Origin: CADEEN01 sp963751775
GTDB lineage: Bacteria > Pseudomonadota > Gammaproteobacteria > Burkholderiales > Burkholderiaceae_C
Direction: 5' to 3'
Length of the DNA: 64,000 nucleotides
Assembly (NCBI GenBank): GCA_963751775.1
Contig: CAVVVW010000003.1
Location: forward strand, 1 to 64,000
The notes under the pieces are model-generated. The model was not told where the DNA came from. It did not search any database and worked only from the letters and a program-made list of their open reading frames with translations. The first letter of the stretch is position 1. Each line of letters opens with the position of its first letter. This document shows, piece by piece, positions 10,575 to 25,169 of the stretch. The position numbers and the translations under genes were made by a program.

Positions 10575-10578
<4 letters not shown>
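9157..10578 (-). CDS. nuoN: NADH-quinone oxidoreductase subunit N
   Basis: Intact, 473 residues, one of the three antiporter-like proton-pumping subunits of complex I in the inner membrane. The conserved glutamate in FLGLELMSLPVYVL and the lysine in FFVKGAVVPFHTWAPDAY are present. It begins 4 bases before the stop of nuoM (ATGA overlap) and is the last gene of the frd-nuo array. Length is as expected for bacterial NuoN. Confidence 0.97.
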
Positions 10579-13992
<3,414 letters not shown>

Positions 13993-13995
13993 TGC

Positions 13996-14298
13996 TCAGC
14001 CCTTGAGTACGCTGTAGGTGCCGGCGTCGAGCGTGTGGCGCTGGCGCACCAGCAGCAGCACGATGGGAATGGCGATCGCGATCTCGGAGGCGGCGACGAT
14101 GAAGATCAGGAACACCAGCACCGCGCCGTCGACCGCGCCGCCACGCTGCGCGAAGGTCACCAGACTGAGGTTGACGCCGTTGAGCATCAACTCCATGCAC
14201 ATCAGCATCACCAGCAGGTTGCGCCGCACGACGAGGCCCAGCAGGCCGATCGAGAACAGCGCCACGCTGACGGCGAGCAGCAGCGAAACCTTATCCAT
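13996..14298 (-). CDS. nuoK: NADH-quinone oxidoreductase subunit K
   Basis: 100 residues, three membrane helices, normal size. The two membrane glutamates of the proton path are present in MLMCMELMLNGVNL and ASEIAIAIPIVLLL. It overlaps nuoJ by 8 bases. This is the MrpC-like subunit linking the quinone site to the antiporter modules. Confidence 0.97.
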   Translation of the reverse strand: MDKVSLLLAVSVALFSIGLLGLVVRRNLLVMLMCMELMLNGVNLSLVTFAQRGGAVDGAVLVFLIFIVAASEIAIAIPIVLLLVRQRHTLDAGTYSVLKG

Positions 14299-14794
14299 GT
14301 TTGCCCCCGCGCACCTTGATCACCGCCACCGCAGCCAGCACGGCGACGACGAGCAGCACCGAAGTGAGCTCGAAGTAGAACCAGTACTGGTCGAGGAACG
14401 CGGCCGAGAACGGCTGCACGCCGAACGCCGCGCCACCTGCCGTCGCGGCGGGCAGCGCGGCCGGCCAGGCGGCATAGACCAGCAGCGCGACCAGCAGCGC
14501 ACAGCCCGCCAGGCCGGGCCACAGCAGGCGCGAGTAGCGCTCGGTGAACGACGGGTCGCGCAGGTCGAGCAGCATGATGGCGTAGACCATGAAGACCATC
14601 ACCGCGCCGACGTAGATCAGGATCTGGAACACGGCGATCACGTGCACGCCGAGCAGCGCGTAGACCGCGCCGAGCGACAGCATCGAGGCGATCAGCGCCA
14701 GCGCGACGCGCATCGGGTGGCGCACCACCAGCATCAGCAGGCCGCCGGCCAGTGCCGAGAGCGCGAACAGCACGAGCAGGAAGTCTTCGATCAT
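14291..14794 (-). CDS. nuoJ: NADH-quinone oxidoreductase subunit J
   Basis: 167 residues, five predicted membrane helices. The family signature is IYVGAVMVFMVYAIMLLDLR, the flexible third helix of complex I. Start ATG at 14794 (MIEDFLLVLFAL) overlaps the nuoI stop by 4 bases. The fused-looking longer frame upstream is nuoI read out of frame. Confidence 0.95.
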   Translation of the reverse strand: MIEDFLLVLFALSALAGGLLMLVVRHPMRVALALIASMLSLGAVYALLGVHVIAVFQILIYVGAVMVFMVYAIMLLDLRDPSFTERYSRLLWPGLAGCALLVALLVYAAWPAALPAATAGGAAFGVQPFSAAFLDQYWFYFELTSVLLVVAVLAAVAVIKVRGGKHG

Positions 14795-15375
14795 GATCGG
14801 GCTCCGGCTGCCTTGCCGGCCACCGGGTAGGGTTTGGCCACGTCGCCGTGCGGCTGCCAGGTCAGCAGTTCTTCCTTCTTCAGCCACATCGCGTGGCGGT
14901 CGGCGCCCGGCAGGTTCGGCACGTCCTTGACCATGCGGATCGCGTCCTCGGGGCAGGCTTCGACGCACAGGCCGCAGAAGACGCAGCGCGAGTAGTCGAT
15001 CTCGAAGCGGCTCGGGTACTTGGGGTGCGCCGCGTCGTCGGGGTCGAACGCGGCGTCGATCTCGATCACCTGCGCCGGGCAGACGGTGGCGCACATGTTG
15101 CAGGCCACGCATTGCGGCCGGCCGTCGGGCCGCTGCGTCAGCACATGCTTGCCGCGGTTGCCGGCGGCATAGTCGGGGCGCATCTCCTCGGGGTAGTAGG
15201 CGGTCACGGCGCCCTTGCGCCCGGTGCACCACTTCCACATGTTGCGCAGGAACACGCCGCCGGTGATGGCCAGGCCGCGCACGATCTCGAACAGGTAGAA
15301 GCGGTCCCACGCGCCCATCTCGGGCTCGTTCCAGTAGACGCGATGCGTCTTGCGGGGAATGGTGGATTTGCCCAT
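14791..15375 (-). CDS. nuoI: NADH-quinone oxidoreductase subunit I (two 4Fe-4S ferredoxin)
   Basis: 194 residues, intact. Two 4Fe-4S motifs carry clusters N6a and N6b: CVACNMCATVCP at about residue 89 and CVFCGLCVEACP at about 131. It passes electrons from NuoG to NuoB. The N-terminus (MGKSTIPRKTHRVYWNEPEM) and the YYPEEMRPDYAAGNRGKHVL linker differ from the short PEE..P...RG NuoI usual in betaproteobacteria. Its start is one base after the stop of a 29-codon ORF. Confidence 0.95.
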   Translation of the reverse strand: MGKSTIPRKTHRVYWNEPEMGAWDRFYLFEIVRGLAITGGVFLRNMWKWCTGRKGAVTAYYPEEMRPDYAAGNRGKHVLTQRPDGRPQCVACNMCATVCPAQVIEIDAAFDPDDAAHPKYPSRFEIDYSRCVFCGLCVEACPEDAIRMVKDVPNLPGADRHAMWLKKEELLTWQPHGDVAKPYPVAGKAAGARS

Positions 15376-15376
15376 G

Positions 15377-15466
15377 TCAGTCGTCCCACCGGGGCGAGAC
15401 CCGGCACGCCACGCGGCACGCCGATCGGCGAAGACCTGGCTCGGCGTTGAAGAGCAGCGGCTTCAT
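15377..15466 (-). CDS. Possible 29-residue ORF between nuoH and nuoI
   Basis: ATG at 15466 comes one base after the nuoH stop (TGACATG), and its TGA ends one base before the nuoI ATG (again TGACATG). It therefore exactly fills the only sizeable gap in the operon. The product begins MKPLLFNAEPG and is arginine- and cysteine-rich. It may be a coupling ORF that carries ribosomes from nuoH to nuoI, or chance. I do not recognise the peptide. Confidence 0.3.
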   Translation of the reverse strand: MKPLLFNAEPGLRRSACRVACRVSPRWDD

Positions 15467-15467
15467 G

Positions 15468-16612
15468 TCAGGTCCTCAGCAGCCAGACGGCGACGGCGGT
15501 CACCGTCAGGTTGGCCAGCGCCAGCGGGAACAGGAACTTCCAGGCGAAGCGCAGCAACTGGTCATAACGAAAACGTGGCAGCGTCCAGCGCACCAGGATC
15601 TGGAAGCTGCTCATGACCAGCACCTTGAGCAGGAAGACGACCATCTGCGTCACCACCACCAGGCCGTGGCTCATCGGCAGCGCGATGCCGCCGGGCAGGT
15701 TGAGGCCGCCGTCGTCCATGTAGGGCAGGTTGTAGCCACCGAGGAACAGGGTCGCGAACAGCGCGGCGATGATCGCGATCTCGATGAACTCGGCGAACAT
15801 GAACAGGCCCATCTTCATCGCGCTGTACTCGGTGAAGTAGCCGGCGATCAGTTCCGACTCGGCCTCGGGCAGGTCGAACGGCGCGCGGCGGTTCTCGGCC
15901 ATCGCGGCGGTGATGAACAGGATCGCGGCGAAGGGCTGCAGGAAGACGCCCCAGGCCGGCAGGAAGCCGAGCAGCAGGCCCGACTGCTGGCGCACGATCA
16001 CCGTCAGGTCGACGCTGCCGTAGATCACGACCAGGCCGAGCACCGTGAGGGCGATGACCAGCTCGTAGGAGACCATCTGCGCACCGGCGCGCAGCGCGCC
16101 GAGCAGCGAGAACTTGTTGTCCGACGACCAGCCGGCGAGCATCGCGCCGATCACGGTCAGGCCGCTGAAGGCGAAGACGATCAGCAGGCCGGCGTCCAGG
16201 CGCGAGATCTGCAACGCGTAGGTGCGATCGCCGAACCAGGCCGCCACCGCCGGCATGCCGGCGAACAGCTTGGCCGGCACCAGCGCGCCGCCGAACGGAA
16301 TGACGGCGAACACCAGCAGCACCGGCACGAACACGACCCACGGCGCGAGCGCGTAGGCCAGGCGGTCGTGGGCGATGGGGCGGAAGTCTTCCTTCAGCAT
16401 CATCTTCAGGCCGTCGGCCAGGCCGTGGAACAGGCCGAGCCAGATCAGCTTGATCTGCGTGAACGGCAGTCGCACGTAGGCGCGGTTGGCGCCGATGCGG
16501 TCGGCCATCACCGCGGCCTGCTTGCGTTCGACCCAGGTCAGGATGGTGCCGAAGGTGAGCAGCATGCCCAGCGCATAGCCGATGTAGACGGCATGCACGA
16601 CCAAGTCTTGCA

Positions 16613-16616
<4 letters not shown>
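15468..16616 (-). CDS. nuoH: NADH-quinone oxidoreductase subunit H
   Basis: 382 residues, eight membrane helices; forms the quinone chamber with NuoB and NuoD. Hallmarks are WVERKQAAVMADRIGANRA and ENRRAPFDLPEAESELIAG followed by EYSAMKMGLFMFAEF. Two ATGs stand in tandem at 16616 and 16613; the first overlaps the nuoG stop (ATGATG). The frame is open far upstream only because of indels in nuoG and nuoF. Confidence 0.96.
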
Positions 16617-18037
<1,421 letters not shown>

Positions 18038-18047
<10 letters not shown>

Positions 18048-19331
18048 TCGAGCCTCCCTTCGAACTTCGAGCGCCCGTTGGCGATCCAGTACTCGAACTC
18101 GTCGCGGTACTTGGCCAGGATGCCCAGCGTGGCGTAGCCGGCGGCGTCGCCCATGCCGCAGATCGTGTTGCCGTCCTGCAGGCGCGAGATGCGCGCCATC
18201 TGGTCCAGGTCTTCGACCCGGCCCTGGCCGGCGACGATGCGGTCGATGATGCGGTGCAGCCAGCCCATGCCTTCGCGGCACGGCGTGCACTGCCCGCACG
18301 ACTCGTGGTGATAAAAGCGCAGCATGACCTGCAGCAGCCGGACCATGCAGGTGCCCTCGGCGATGGCGATCATGCCGCCCGAGCCCATCGACGAGCCCGC
18401 CGCCTCGACCTCGGTGTTGTCCAGGTTGACGCCCTCGATCTCGGCCGCCGTCAGCACCTTGGTCGAGATGCCGCCCGGGATCACGCACTTGAGCGCCGCG
18501 CCACCGAGCATGCCGCCGCAGTCGTCGTAGATCAGCCGCTTCCACGGGTAGCCGACCTCGATCTCGTAGACGCCGGGCTTGGCGATGTGGCCCGAAATCG
18601 AGATCAGCCGCGTGCCGGGGTTCTTCGGCCGTGCCGACGGCCTTGAACGCGGCCGCGCCATGCTCGACGATCCAGGCGATGTTGGACAGGGTCTCGACGT
18701 TGTTGATCACCGTCGGGCGCTGGAACAGGCCGCGCACCGTCAGCCGCGGCGGGCGGTTGCGCGGGTAGCCGCGCTTGCCCTCGATCGAGCTGATCAGCGC
18801 CGAGGCCTCGCCGCAGACGTAGGAGCCGGCGCCGCGGTAGATCACGATGTCGCACGCGAAATCGGTGCCCAGCACATGCTCGCCGACCAGGCCGGCGGCA
18901 TAGGCTTCCTCGAGCGCGGCGGCCAGGCGCCGGTAGGGCAGGTCGAACTCGCCGCGGATGTAGACGAAGGCGTGGCGCACCTGCAGCGCGTAGGCCGCGA
19001 TCAGCATCGACTCGATCAGCCGGTGCGGCGCGTTCTCCAGGATCCAGCGGTCCTTGAAGGTGCCCGGCTCGCCTTCGTCGGCATTGGCGCACAGGTAATG
19101 CGGCTGGCCGTCGTCGAGCTGGATCACCGACCACTTGCGTCCGGCCGAAAACGCCGCGCCGCCGCGCCCTTGCAGGCCCGAGGCCGTCACTTCCTTGGTG
19201 ATCGCATCGGGGGTCAGCGTGCGCAAGGCCTTGTCCAGCGCGGCATACCCGCCGCGTGCGCGGTATTCGGCCAGCAGGTGCGAGGTGGCCGTGACCGGGA
19301 AGGTCATCAGCAGCTTGGTGTCGCGGCTCAT
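18038..19331 (-). CDS. nuoF: NADH-quinone oxidoreductase subunit F, one frameshift
   Basis: About 430 residues; the NADH- and FMN-binding subunit. FMN loop GRGGAAFSAGRKWS, NADH-site motif GAGSYVCGEASALISSIEG, and the N3 cluster ligands in ESCGQCTPCREGMGWL. An indel near 18635 separates the two halves; the joined protein has normal length. Position two after CGE is alanine where the E. coli enzyme has glutamate. Start ATG at 19331 overlaps the nuoE stop. Confidence 0.94.
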
Positions 19332-19332
19332 G

Positions 19333-19797
19333 TCAGTCCAGTCCCGCGAGCAGCCGGTCGACCTTCTCGGCGCTCATGTCTTCGTGATAGGTGTCGCCGA
19401 CCACCAGCACCGGCGCGGTGCCGCAGGAGCCCAGGCACTCGACGGTGGACAGCGTGAAGCGGCCGTCGGCGCTGGTCTGGCCGGGCTCCAAGCCCAGGCG
19501 CTGGCCCAGGTGGTCGAGCAGGCGTTCGGCGCCGCGCATCGAACACGAGACGTTGCGGCAGACCTGCAGGTGGTGGTGGCCGACGGGCTGGCGCCGGTAC
19601 TGGGTGTAGTAGCTCAGCACCTCCTCGATCTGGATCCGCGGCACGCCGAGGTAGGCGACCAGGCCGTCGATGTCCTCGTCGGCGACGTAGCCGCGGTCTT
19701 CCTGGATGCGGCGCAGGCACGGCAGCACCAGCGACGACTCGAAGCCGGCCGGGTAACGCGCCCGCAGGCGGTCGAATTCAGGCACGAGATGTTTCAC
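19333..19797 (-). CDS. nuoE: NADH-quinone oxidoreductase subunit E (2Fe-2S)
   Basis: 154 residues, intact thioredoxin-fold subunit. The four ligands of cluster N1a are in VCRNVSC and ECLGSCGTAP. It forms the NADH-oxidising tip with NuoF. It overlaps nuoD by 4 bases (ATGA), and nuoF starts within its last codons. Confidence 0.96.
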   Translation of the reverse strand: MKHLVPEFDRLRARYPAGFESSLVLPCLRRIQEDRGYVADEDIDGLVAYLGVPRIQIEEVLSYYTQYRRQPVGHHHLQVCRNVSCSMRGAERLLDHLGQRLGLEPGQTSADGRFTLSTVECLGSCGTAPVLVVGDTYHEDMSAEKVDRLLAGLD

Positions 19798-21014
19798 CGG
19801 TCACACTCCCCGCCGATCATGTTGATCGAGCCGAAGGTCGGCACCACGTCGGCCAGCTGGCCGCCTTGCAGCATCAGGTGGGCCACGCCGACGTGGACGA
19901 AGCTCGGCGCGCGGCAGTGCACGCGGTAGGGCTGGCCTTCGCCGGTCGAGACCAGGTAGAAGCCGAGTTCGCCGTTGGCGCCTTCCTGCGCCGAATAGAT
20001 CTCGCCGGCCGGCACGCGCGGGCCGTCGATGATCAACTTGAAGTGCGTGATCAGCGACTCGATCTCGCGATAGACCAGCTGCTTGTCGGGCAGCACGCAG
20101 CGCGGGTCGTCGACGTTGATCGGCCCGGCGGGCAGCAGGTCCACGCACTGGCGGATCATGTGCACCGACTCGTCCATCTCGCGCATGCGTACGTAGTAGC
20201 GGTCGTAGTTGTCGCCGAGGATGCCGACCGGGACGTCGAAATCGAGGTCGGCGTAGGCCAGGTAGGGCGTGTCGCGGCGCAGGTCGCGCGCCAGCCCGGT
20301 CGAGCGCAGCATCGGCCCGGTGCAGCCGTAGGCGACGGCCTGGGCCGGTGTCAGCATGCCGACGCGGCGCATGCGGTCGATGAAGATGCGGTTGTGGTCC
20401 ATCAGGCCGTGGATGCGGCCGATGTAGGTCTCGTACTCGTCCAGCACCTGCTCGAGGCGCTTCAACCAGCCTTCGGGCAGGTCGCGCGCCAGGCCGCCGA
20501 TGCGGCCGTAGGAGTAGGTGACGCGGGCGCCGGTCAGGTCGGCCAGGTGCTCGTAGATGTAGTCGCGCAGCGTCATCAGGTACAGGAACGCCGTCATCGC
20601 GCCCAGCTCCATCAGCGCCGCGGCCACGCAGGTGATGTGGTCGGCGATGCGCGAGTACTCGGAGAGCAGGGTGCGCAGCATGCGGCAGCGCGGCGTGATC
20701 TGCACTTGCATCAAGGCCTCGACCGCCTGGCAGTAGGCGAAGTCGTTGATCAGGCCGGAGCAGTAGTTCAGGCGGTCGACGTAGGGAATCAGGTTGTGCC
20801 AGGTGTGGCTCTCGCACTCCTTCTCGAAGCCGCGGTGCAGGTAGCCGCAGTGCACGTCGGCGCGCAGCACGCGCTCGCCGTCGAGCTCGGTGATGATCTG
20901 CGCCGTGCCGTGCGTGGCCGGGTGCGACGGGCCGATGTTGACGATGACACGGCCGTCGTCGGCGGGCGTCGGCGCGAACGCGGAGCGGACCGGGTTGGGG
21001 ATCTTCAGGTCCAT
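19794..21014 (-). CDS. nuoD: NADH-quinone oxidoreductase subunit D
   Basis: 406 residues, intact. The quinone-site loop GPSHPATHGTAQ with the essential histidines is near residue 33, and RIHGLMDHNRIFIDR and GGECDR at the end match the hydrogenase-like 49-kDa family. Start ATG at 21014 is 8 bases after nuoC. NuoC and NuoD are separate proteins here, not fused. Confidence 0.97.
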   Translation of the reverse strand: MDLKIPNPVRSAFAPTPADDGRVIVNIGPSHPATHGTAQIITELDGERVLRADVHCGYLHRGFEKECESHTWHNLIPYVDRLNYCSGLINDFAYCQAVEALMQVQITPRCRMLRTLLSEYSRIADHITCVAAALMELGAMTAFLYLMTLRDYIYEHLADLTGARVTYSYGRIGGLARDLPEGWLKRLEQVLDEYETYIGRIHGLMDHNRIFIDRMRRVGMLTPAQAVAYGCTGPMLRSTGLARDLRRDTPYLAYADLDFDVPVGILGDNYDRYYVRMREMDESVHMIRQCVDLLPAGPINVDDPRCVLPDKQLVYREIESLITHFKLIIDGPRVPAGEIYSAQEGANGELGFYLVSTGEGQPYRVHCRAPSFVHVGVAHLMLQGGQLADVVPTFGSINMIGGECDR

Positions 21015-21022
21015 CGCAGGTC

Positions 21023-21499
21023 TCACGTGTTGCGGTACCGCACCAGGGGCTGCTCGCGCCGCTTCGGATAGTCCTTGCGCAGCGGGTGGCCGACGAAGCC
21101 TTCGTAGAGCAGGATCGGCCGCAGGTCGGCATTGCCGTCGAAGACGATGCCGAACATGTCGTGGCACTCGCGCTCCAGGAATGCGGCCCCGGGGTACAGC
21201 GGCAGCAGGCTGGCAATCACTGGCGCGGCCTCGCTGACGCGGGCCTTGAGGCGCACGCGCAGCAGGTCGTGCGTCGAGTACAGGTGGGCCACGACCTCGA
21301 AGCGCAGCGGCTGGCCCGGCCAGTCGACCGCGGTCACGTCGAGCAGCATGTCGAAGCCGAACTCGTCGCGCAGCACACGCGCGCTGTCGAGCCACTGCCC
21401 GGGTTCGAGCGTCAGCACGGGGATGCCGTGGGCCACCGGCAACTCCGCTGCCGCCGGGGTGAGCCGATGACGGATGCGTTCGAGGAGGTTGGCGTCCAT
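21023..21499 (-). CDS. nuoC: NADH-quinone oxidoreductase subunit C
   Basis: 158 residues, intact. The 30-kDa-subunit signature is AFLERECHDMFGIVFDGNADLRPILLYEGF followed by HPLRKDYPKR, here quoted in two parts. It is a little shorter than the roughly 200 residues usual in betaproteobacteria. It starts 2 bases after the nuoB stop. Confidence 0.95.
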   Translation of the reverse strand: MDANLLERIRHRLTPAAAELPVAHGIPVLTLEPGQWLDSARVLRDEFGFDMLLDVTAVDWPGQPLRFEVVAHLYSTHDLLRVRLKARVSEAAPVIASLLPLYPGAAFLERECHDMFGIVFDGNADLRPILLYEGFVGHPLRKDYPKRREQPLVRYRNT

Positions 21500-21501
21500 G
21501 C

Positions 21502-22017
21502 TCAGAAGTCCCCCTTGACGATCACGTGGTGGTCACCGCCGATGCGCGCCTGCAACTGCATGATCGCGTCGATCACGGTCTCCGGGCGCGGCGGGCAGCC
21601 GGGCACGTAGACGTCGACCGGGATGATCTTGTCGATGCCTTGCACGACGGCGTAGTTGTCGTAGAAGCCACCGCTGGTGGCGCAGACGCCGAAGGCCATG
21701 ACCCACTTCGGCTCGCACATCTGCTCGTACACGCGCGCCAGCACGGGCGCCTGCTTGTGCGTGACGGTGCCGACCACCATCAGCAGGTCGGCCTGGCGCG
21801 GCGTGAAGCGCGGCAGCGCGGCGCCGAAGCGGTCGGTGTCGTACAGCGTCGAGCTGACGGACATGAACTCCATGCCGCAGCAAGCCGTGACGAACGGGTA
21901 GGGGAAGAGCGAAAACTTGCGCGCCCAGCCGACCAGCTCGTCCTTCTTGGTCGTGAAGTAGTCGAAGGTCGGCACCTTGGGTGGCGCCGCGAGGATCGGG
22001 ATGGTCTTGCCGCTCAT
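21502..22017 (-). CDS. nuoB: NADH-quinone oxidoreductase subunit B (cluster N2)
   Basis: 171 residues, intact. The four N2 ligands are visible: the tandem cysteines in TACCGMEFMS, one in FGVCATSGGFYDNY and one in PGCPPRPE. N2 hands electrons to quinone. The stretch around the tandem cysteines (FPYPFVTACCGMEFMSV) is unlike the WPMTFGLACCAVEMM type of ordinary betaproteobacterial NuoB. It starts 2 bases after the stop of nuoA. Confidence 0.96.
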   Translation of the reverse strand: MSGKTIPILAAPPKVPTFDYFTTKKDELVGWARKFSLFPYPFVTACCGMEFMSVSSTLYDTDRFGAALPRFTPRQADLLMVVGTVTHKQAPVLARVYEQMCEPKWVMAFGVCATSGGFYDNYAVVQGIDKIIPVDVYVPGCPPRPETVIDAIMQLQARIGGDHHVIVKGDF

Positions 22018-22019
22018 GC

Positions 22020-22385
22020 TCACTCCAGCACGCCCTCGACGAGGCGGCTCTTCCAGACGTAGGCCAGCATCAGCATCAGCAGGAAGACGAAGAAGGCGAA
22101 GGTCAGCAGCATGAAGCCGGTGAGCGGCTGCGCACCGAGCGCCCAGAGGATGAGGAACACCGTCTCCAGGTCGAACAGGATGAAGACGACGGCCAGTGCG
22201 GCGTACTTGATCGGCACGGCCTTGACGTTGACCAGATCGACCGGCGTGGCACCGCACTCGAAGGGCTCGAGCTTGGTCGCCGAGGCCAGCGGTTGCGGCC
22301 CGAGCACGGCGTTCATCCACAGCGTGACGCCGACGAAGCCGAGGATCCCGGCCAACCAAAGGCCGAACGTGAGGTAGGCGCTCAT
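22020..22385 (-). CDS. nuoA: NADH-quinone oxidoreductase subunit A
   Basis: 121 residues, three membrane helices. The conserved loop reads KLEPFECGATPVDLVNVKA, and the acidic helix VVFILFDLETVFLILWAL is typical of NuoA/NdhC. Start ATG at 22385 overlaps the frdB stop in an ATGA, which ties the nuo genes to the frd genes. An in-frame extension upstream lies inside frdB and is not used. Confidence 0.94.
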   Translation of the reverse strand: MSAYLTFGLWLAGILGFVGVTLWMNAVLGPQPLASATKLEPFECGATPVDLVNVKAVPIKYAALAVVFILFDLETVFLILWALGAQPLTGFMLLTFAFFVFLLMLMLAYVWKSRLVEGVLE

Positions 22386-23186
22386 TTGAAACCCTGCTTG
22401 ACCATCGCCCTGCGCAGGTAGGCGATCTGCGTGCTGAGTGGCAACTGCTTCGGACACAGGTCGTGGCAGGCCAGCAGCGACATGCAGCCGAACACGCCGT
22501 CGTCGTCACCGACGAGCTCGTAGTGATCGGCGTCGCTGCGCGTGTCGCGCGGGTCGATGCGAAAGCGCGCGATGCGGTTCAGGCCGACGGCGCCGACGAA
22601 ATCCTCGCGCATGCGCGCGGTGCCGCAGGCGGCGACACAGCAGCCGCATTCGATGCAGCGGTCGAGTTCGTAGATGCGGTCGGCCAGCGCCGGGTCCATC
22701 GCCGGCTCGATGCGGTTGATGTCGGGCTGGCGGCTCGACCATGTGCAGCCAGCCTTCGAGGCGCTCGCTCATGCCGCGCATCCACTTGCCGGTGTTGACC
22801 GACAGGTCGCCGATCAGCTCGAAGAACGGCAGCGGGGCCAGCGTGACCTGGCGGCCCAGGTTCTTCGTCAGCGTGCGGCAGGCCAGCGATGGGCGGCCGT
22901 CGATGACCATCGCGCAACTGCCGCAGATGCCGGCGCGGCAGACGAAATCGAATTGCAGCGAAGGGTCCTGCTTCTCGCGGATGTCGGTCAGCGCGATGAA
23001 CAGCGTCATGCCATCGGCTTCCTCGATCTCGTAGCGCTGCCAGTGCGGCACGCTCGCCGCATCATGCGGGTTGTGGCGCAGCACGCTGATTTCGAGCTTG
23101 CGCGCCGGCGCACCGTTGCCGTTCTGCGCGCGGCTCGCGGCGTCGGCACTGCGGGGCACGATCCGGATCGGGGCTTCGATCGTCAT
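22382..23186 (-). CDS. frdB: Fumarate reductase/succinate dehydrogenase iron-sulfur subunit, one frameshift
   Basis: About 267 residues with an indel near 22738. Three cluster motifs are present: 2Fe-2S in CRAGICGSC, 4Fe-4S in CIECGCCVAACG, and 3Fe-4S in CMSLLACHDLCP. It moves electrons between FrdC haems and the FAD of FrdA. Domain layout matches the Wolinella-type enzyme. Start at 23186 overlaps the frdA stop, and its own stop overlaps nuoA. Confidence 0.93.
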
Positions 23187-25169
23187 GCCGGGAACCTTTC
23201 GTCGAGCCGTTCGTTGCGGCCGCGCAGCATCGGCGGCAACAGGTGTTCGTAAGGCATCAACGCGCGCTGCTGCGTGAAGCGATCGGCCGCCTGCAACTGC
23301 TGGCGCAGGGCGGCCACCTCGGCCGCGCGGCGCACCGTGTCGGGGTGGTCGATGTAGTCTTTCGCGCCATAGCCGCGCCAGCCGGGCGGCAGTTCCATGG
23401 CCATCACGTCGAGCGGCTCATAGGTCAGCACCGGCAGCGTCGCATCGGCATCGGGCCAGCTGGCCAACGTGCGCTTGAGCCACTGCGCGTCGTCACGGCG
23501 CGGAAAGTCGGCACGGAAGTGCGCGCCGCGGCTTTCACCACGGGCCAGCGCGCCATGGGCCACGCACAGCGCGAGCTTGAGCATCTTCTGCACGCGGTAG
23601 GCGGTGACCAGTTCCGGGTTGGCGCCAGCGTCGCGGCTGCGCAGCCCGATCTGGCGGCTGCGCTGCAGCAGGAGCCTGCAATTCGTCGACCGCGGCCTGC
23701 AACTCGTCGCCGTGGCGGAAGATGCCGACCTTGGCGGTCATGATTTCCTGCATGCGCGCGCGCAGCAGGGAGGCGTCTTCGCTGCCGCCGCCAGCCAGCA
23801 GCGCGTCGAGTTTCGCGCGCTCGCGCTGCATGAACTCGCGCACCAGACCCATCGGCACGTCGTTGTCGTTGTCGGCGCTGTCGCAGAAATCGGCGATGCG
23901 CTCGCCGACGATCATGCCGGCGACCACCGTTTCGGCCACCGAGTTGCCGCCCAGACGATTGAAGCCGTGCATGTCCCAGCAGGACGCCTCGCCGGCGGCA
24001 AACAGGCCGGCCAGCGTCGGGCTCTGGCCGCTGGCGTCGGTGCGCACGCCGCCCATCGTGTAATGCTGCGCCGGGCGCACCGCGATCCAGTCCTTGGTCG
24101 GGTCGGTGCCGAGGAAGGTCTGCGAGATCTCGTAGACCTCGCGCAGGTTGTGCCGGATGTGTTTCTCGCCCAACAGGGTGATGTCGAGCCAGAGGTGCTC
24201 GCCGAAGCGGCTCTGCGCGCCCTTGCCGGCGCGAATGTGCTGCTCCATGCGCCGCGAGACCACGTCGCGCGACGCCAGCTCCTTCTTCTCGGGTTCGTAG
24301 TCGGGCATGAAGCGATGCCCGTCCGCGTCCTTGAGCAGCCCGCCGTCGCCGCGGCAACCCTCGGTGACGAGGATCCCGGCCGGGAAGATGCCCGTCGGGT
24401 GGAACTGCACCGCCTCCATGTTGCCGAGTGCGGCGACGCCGGTCTCGAGCGCCAGCGCGTGGCCGATGCCTTCGCAGATCACGGCATTGGTGGTCACGCG
24501 GTACAGCCGCCCGGCGCCGCCGGTGGCGATCGCCGTGGCCTTGGCCAGGTAGGCGGCCAGCGAGCCGTCGATCAGGTTGCGCACGATGGCGCCGAAGCAG
24601 CGCCGCCCGTCGTGGATCAGCGCCAGCGCCTCGACGCGTTCGTGCACCGGGATGGAGTTGGCAATCGTCTGGTCGGCGACGGCCTGCAGCATGGCGTGGC
24701 CGGTGCCGTCGGAGACATGGCAGGTGCGCCACTTCTTCGTCCCGCCGAAGTCGCGCTGCGCAATCAGGCCATGCGCGTCGTCGCGCTCGGTGATGGTGAC
24801 GCGCTGGCCGTTGATGACCACCTCGCGGTCACCGCTGCTGACGCGGCTCCAGGGCACGCCCCAGGCGGCCAGCTCGCGCACCGCCTTGGGTGCGGTGTTG
24901 ACGAACATGCGCACGACCTGCTGGTCGGCGCCCCAGTCCGAGCCGCGTACTGTGTCTTCGAAGTGGATGTCTTCGTTGTCGCCCTGGCCCTTGATGACGT
25001 TGCCCAGGCTGGCCTGCATTCCGCCCTGCGCGGCCTTCGAGTGCGAGCGCTTGGCCGGCACCAGTGAGAGCACGAGCGCGTCGTGGCCGCGGCGCTTGGC
25101 GGCCACCGCCAGGCGCAGGCCGGCCAGCCCGCCGCCGATGACCAGCACGTCGGTGTGGATGACCTTCAC
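23183..25169 (-). CDS. frdA: Fumarate reductase flavoprotein subunit, one frameshift
   Basis: About 661 residues; indel near 23685. FAD site GGGLAGLRLAVAA, covalent-FAD histidine in RSHSKAAQGGMQASLGN, and active-site blocks NMEAVQFHPTGIFPAGIL, TEGCRGDGG, AQHYTMGG and FNRLGGNS, all highly similar to epsilonproteobacterial FrdA as I remember it. The C-terminus keeps ESRGAH..RDD and PPGWRGYGAKDYI. Start is GTG at 25169, overlapping the frdC stop (GTGA). It reduces fumarate, or oxidises succinate, on the cytoplasmic side. Confidence 0.94.
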
